In this document: positions 62,771-64,000 of the stretch, in pieces
How positions within the stretch are numbered: position 1 is the stretch's first letter
Layout of the letters: every line of letters starts with the position of its first letter
Assembly (NCBI RefSeq): GCF_000801105.2
Contig: NC_079519.1
Span: 9,918,668 to 9,982,667, forward strand
DNA length: 64,000 bases
From: Raphanus sativus
Lineage: Eukaryota > Streptophyta > Magnoliopsida > Brassicales > Brassicaceae
Direction: 5' to 3'
Made by a program: the position numbers and the translations under genes
The notes under the pieces: model-generated
Seen by the model: the letters and a program-made list of their open reading frames with translations, nothing else
What the model was told of the DNA's origin: nothing
The model's database searches: none

Positions 62771-64000
62771 CAGATCCAGGAAGGTCGCGAAATGCAACAA
62801 AATATTCGAGGTCCCCCCAGGAACCTAACCGAAAAAGTTTGCATCGACGACTCAAATCCTGAAAGACAGGTGAGCATCGGGTCCGAGCTACCTCTTGAGA
62901 CAAAAAAGGAGCTCATCGATTTTTTGAAAAGCAATGTCAAAACCTTTGCGTGGTCCACCAACGACATGAAAGGAATAGATCCGAACGTCACCACCCATAA
63001 GCTAAAAGTTGACCCTACTTTCAAACCGATCAAACAGAAGCGTCGTAAGCTAGGTCTCGAAAAGGCTCAAGCTGTTAACGACGAAGTTGACCGACTTACG
63101 AAAGCTGGGTCCATTCGGGAGGTACATTACCCCGACTGGTTAGCTAACCCAGTAGTGGTAAAGAAGAAAAACGGGAAGTGGAGAATCTGTGTAGATTTCA
63201 CAGACCTAAACAAAGCTTGCCCTAAAGACAGCTTCCCGTTACCTCACATCGACCGCCTAGTTGAAGCAACAGCTGGCCATCGACTCCTATCCTTCATGGA
63301 TGCCTTCTCAGGATATAACCAAATCATGATGGATCCTGAGGACCAGGAAAAAACTGCATTCATAACCGAACGAGGAACCTATTGTTATAAGGTTATGCCA
63401 TTCGGATTAAAGAACGCAGGAGCTACCTATCAAAGGCTAGTAAATAAGATGTTTGCTGGACAACTTGGAAAAACCATGGAGGTCTATATCGACGACATGC
63501 TAGTCAAATCCTCAGCCGGGGAAGATCATATCTCCCATTTAAGGGAATGCTTCGATATCCTGAACAAGTACGATATGAAGCTCAATCCCACTAAATGTAC
63601 TTTCGGGGTACCCTCAGGCGAGTTCCTAGGCTATCTCGTAACCGAAAGAGGCATTGAAGCCAACCCGCAGCAGATAGCAACCTTCCTAGAAATGCCGTCA
63701 CCTAAGACGACCAGGGAGGTGCAGAGACTGACTGGACGAATCGCGGCGTTGAATCGATTCATATCCAAGTCTACCGATAAATGTCTCCCATTTTACAAGC
63801 TTCTAAGAAATAATAAGAAGTTCTTGTGGGACGAGAAATGTGAGGAAGCCTTCAAGCAATTGAAAGCTTACCTCTCCGAACCTCCGATCCTATCTAAACC
63901 AGTAGTAGGAGAGCCATTGTACCTATATCTCGCTGTATCAACTGCTGCAGTCAGCGGCGTTCTAGTACGAGAGGAACAAAACGAACAAAGACCTGTCTAT
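62765..64000 (+). CDS. Pol of the Tat element: reverse transcriptase and start of RNase H (partial)
   Basis: The frame directly after the gag-protease TAG stays open for 412 codons to the window end. It carries RT blocks in order: KKKNGKWRICVDFTDLNKAC near 63163-63220, FMDAFSGYNQI near 63295, FGLKNAGATYQRL near 63403, the catalytic YIDDMLVKS near 63487, and the GEFLGYLVTERGIE region near 63620. It then enters an RNase H-like domain (YLYLAVSTAAVSGVL near 63920). The catalytic Asp pair is present. A first ATG in this frame (62792) is 28 bases after the stop with no promoter or splice signal, so translation most likely comes through the TAG. Integrase would be beyond the window. Confidence 0.88.

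Larger units (their letters stand above)
59481..64000 (+). mobile_element. Ty3/gypsy Tat-lineage retrotransposon, 5' part
   Basis: The 5' LTR (59481-60020, TGTTGGGC...CTCACA) is preceded by gcaac (59476-59480), the expected 5-bp target copy. A primer site and then gag-protease and pol follow and run off the window. No frame defect other than the single gag-pol TAG is seen in 3.9 kb of coding sequence, so this copy looks recent and may be autonomous. The lineage is inferred from gag, protease and RT wording. Confidence 0.88.

Overview
This is nuclear DNA from a flowering plant of the mustard family (Brassicaceae), most likely Brassica, Raphanus or a close relative. The grounds are spliced genes with GT-AG introns, AT-rich intergenic DNA, Brassicaceae-type SINE, TRIM, Helitron and hAT sequences, and a gene order (MSP1-like AAA ATPase, VPS26A, oligopeptide transporter) that matches, from memory of locus numbering, the Arabidopsis At5g53540-At5g53530-At5g53520 neighbourhood. 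I see no organellar, bacterial or viral genome.

Five intact host genes are supported: a membrane-anchored AAA ATPase of the Msp1/ATAD1 family (+, 6056-7583, 5 exons); two divergently transcribed DUF295 genes with mitochondrial-type N termini (-, 9122-10512 and +, 11040-12382, 3 exons each); retromer subunit VPS26A (+, 43327-45186); and a PT-type oligopeptide transporter (-, 48416-51830, 6 coding exons). A PPR pseudogene lies at 8355-8960. The products act in mitochondrial outer-membrane quality control, organelles, endosomal sorting and peptide or metal-ligand transport. They share a neighbourhood, not a pathway.

The rest is repeats and mobile elements. Left arm: a small MULE-like element full of telomere-like CCCTAAA repeats (1073-1541) and a SINE (3853-4197). 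Centre (about 13-36 kb): a 3.1-kb hAT-like element carrying about 1 kb of degenerate telomere-like repeats (13174-16320), five 580-bp tandem repeats, a 222-bp GA microsatellite, a duplicated retrotransposon fragment, a Helitron 3' end (21891-21918), and a satellite of about 25 monomers of roughly 347 bp interrupted by a 100-N assembly gap (26282-35150). At 37-42 kb: a Helitron 5' end, a hAT MITE with a perfect 8-bp target duplication, and a young, complete LTR element that encodes only Gag (37987-41643). Between VPS26A and the transporter a TRIM element has expanded to four LTRs, one of them split by a SINE (46101-47293). At 52.7-54.7 kb there is a long-TIR element, again with telomere-like repeats. 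At the right end a Tat-type Ty3/gypsy element (59481 to beyond the window) has inserted into the protease region of a Copia element (from about 58157).

The most interesting signals are: the Tat element's gag-protease frame ends in CAA-TAG-CAA-TTA, the tobamovirus-type leaky-stop context, with pol continuing in the same frame; nine tiny poly-A/T insertions flanked by 7-19 bp direct repeats, which look like tail-only retrotransposition scars; a tandem TRIM array beside its own unoccupied duplicate site; the restriction of telomere-like repeats to terminal-repeat elements; and a satellite that contains an internal copy of its own right edge.
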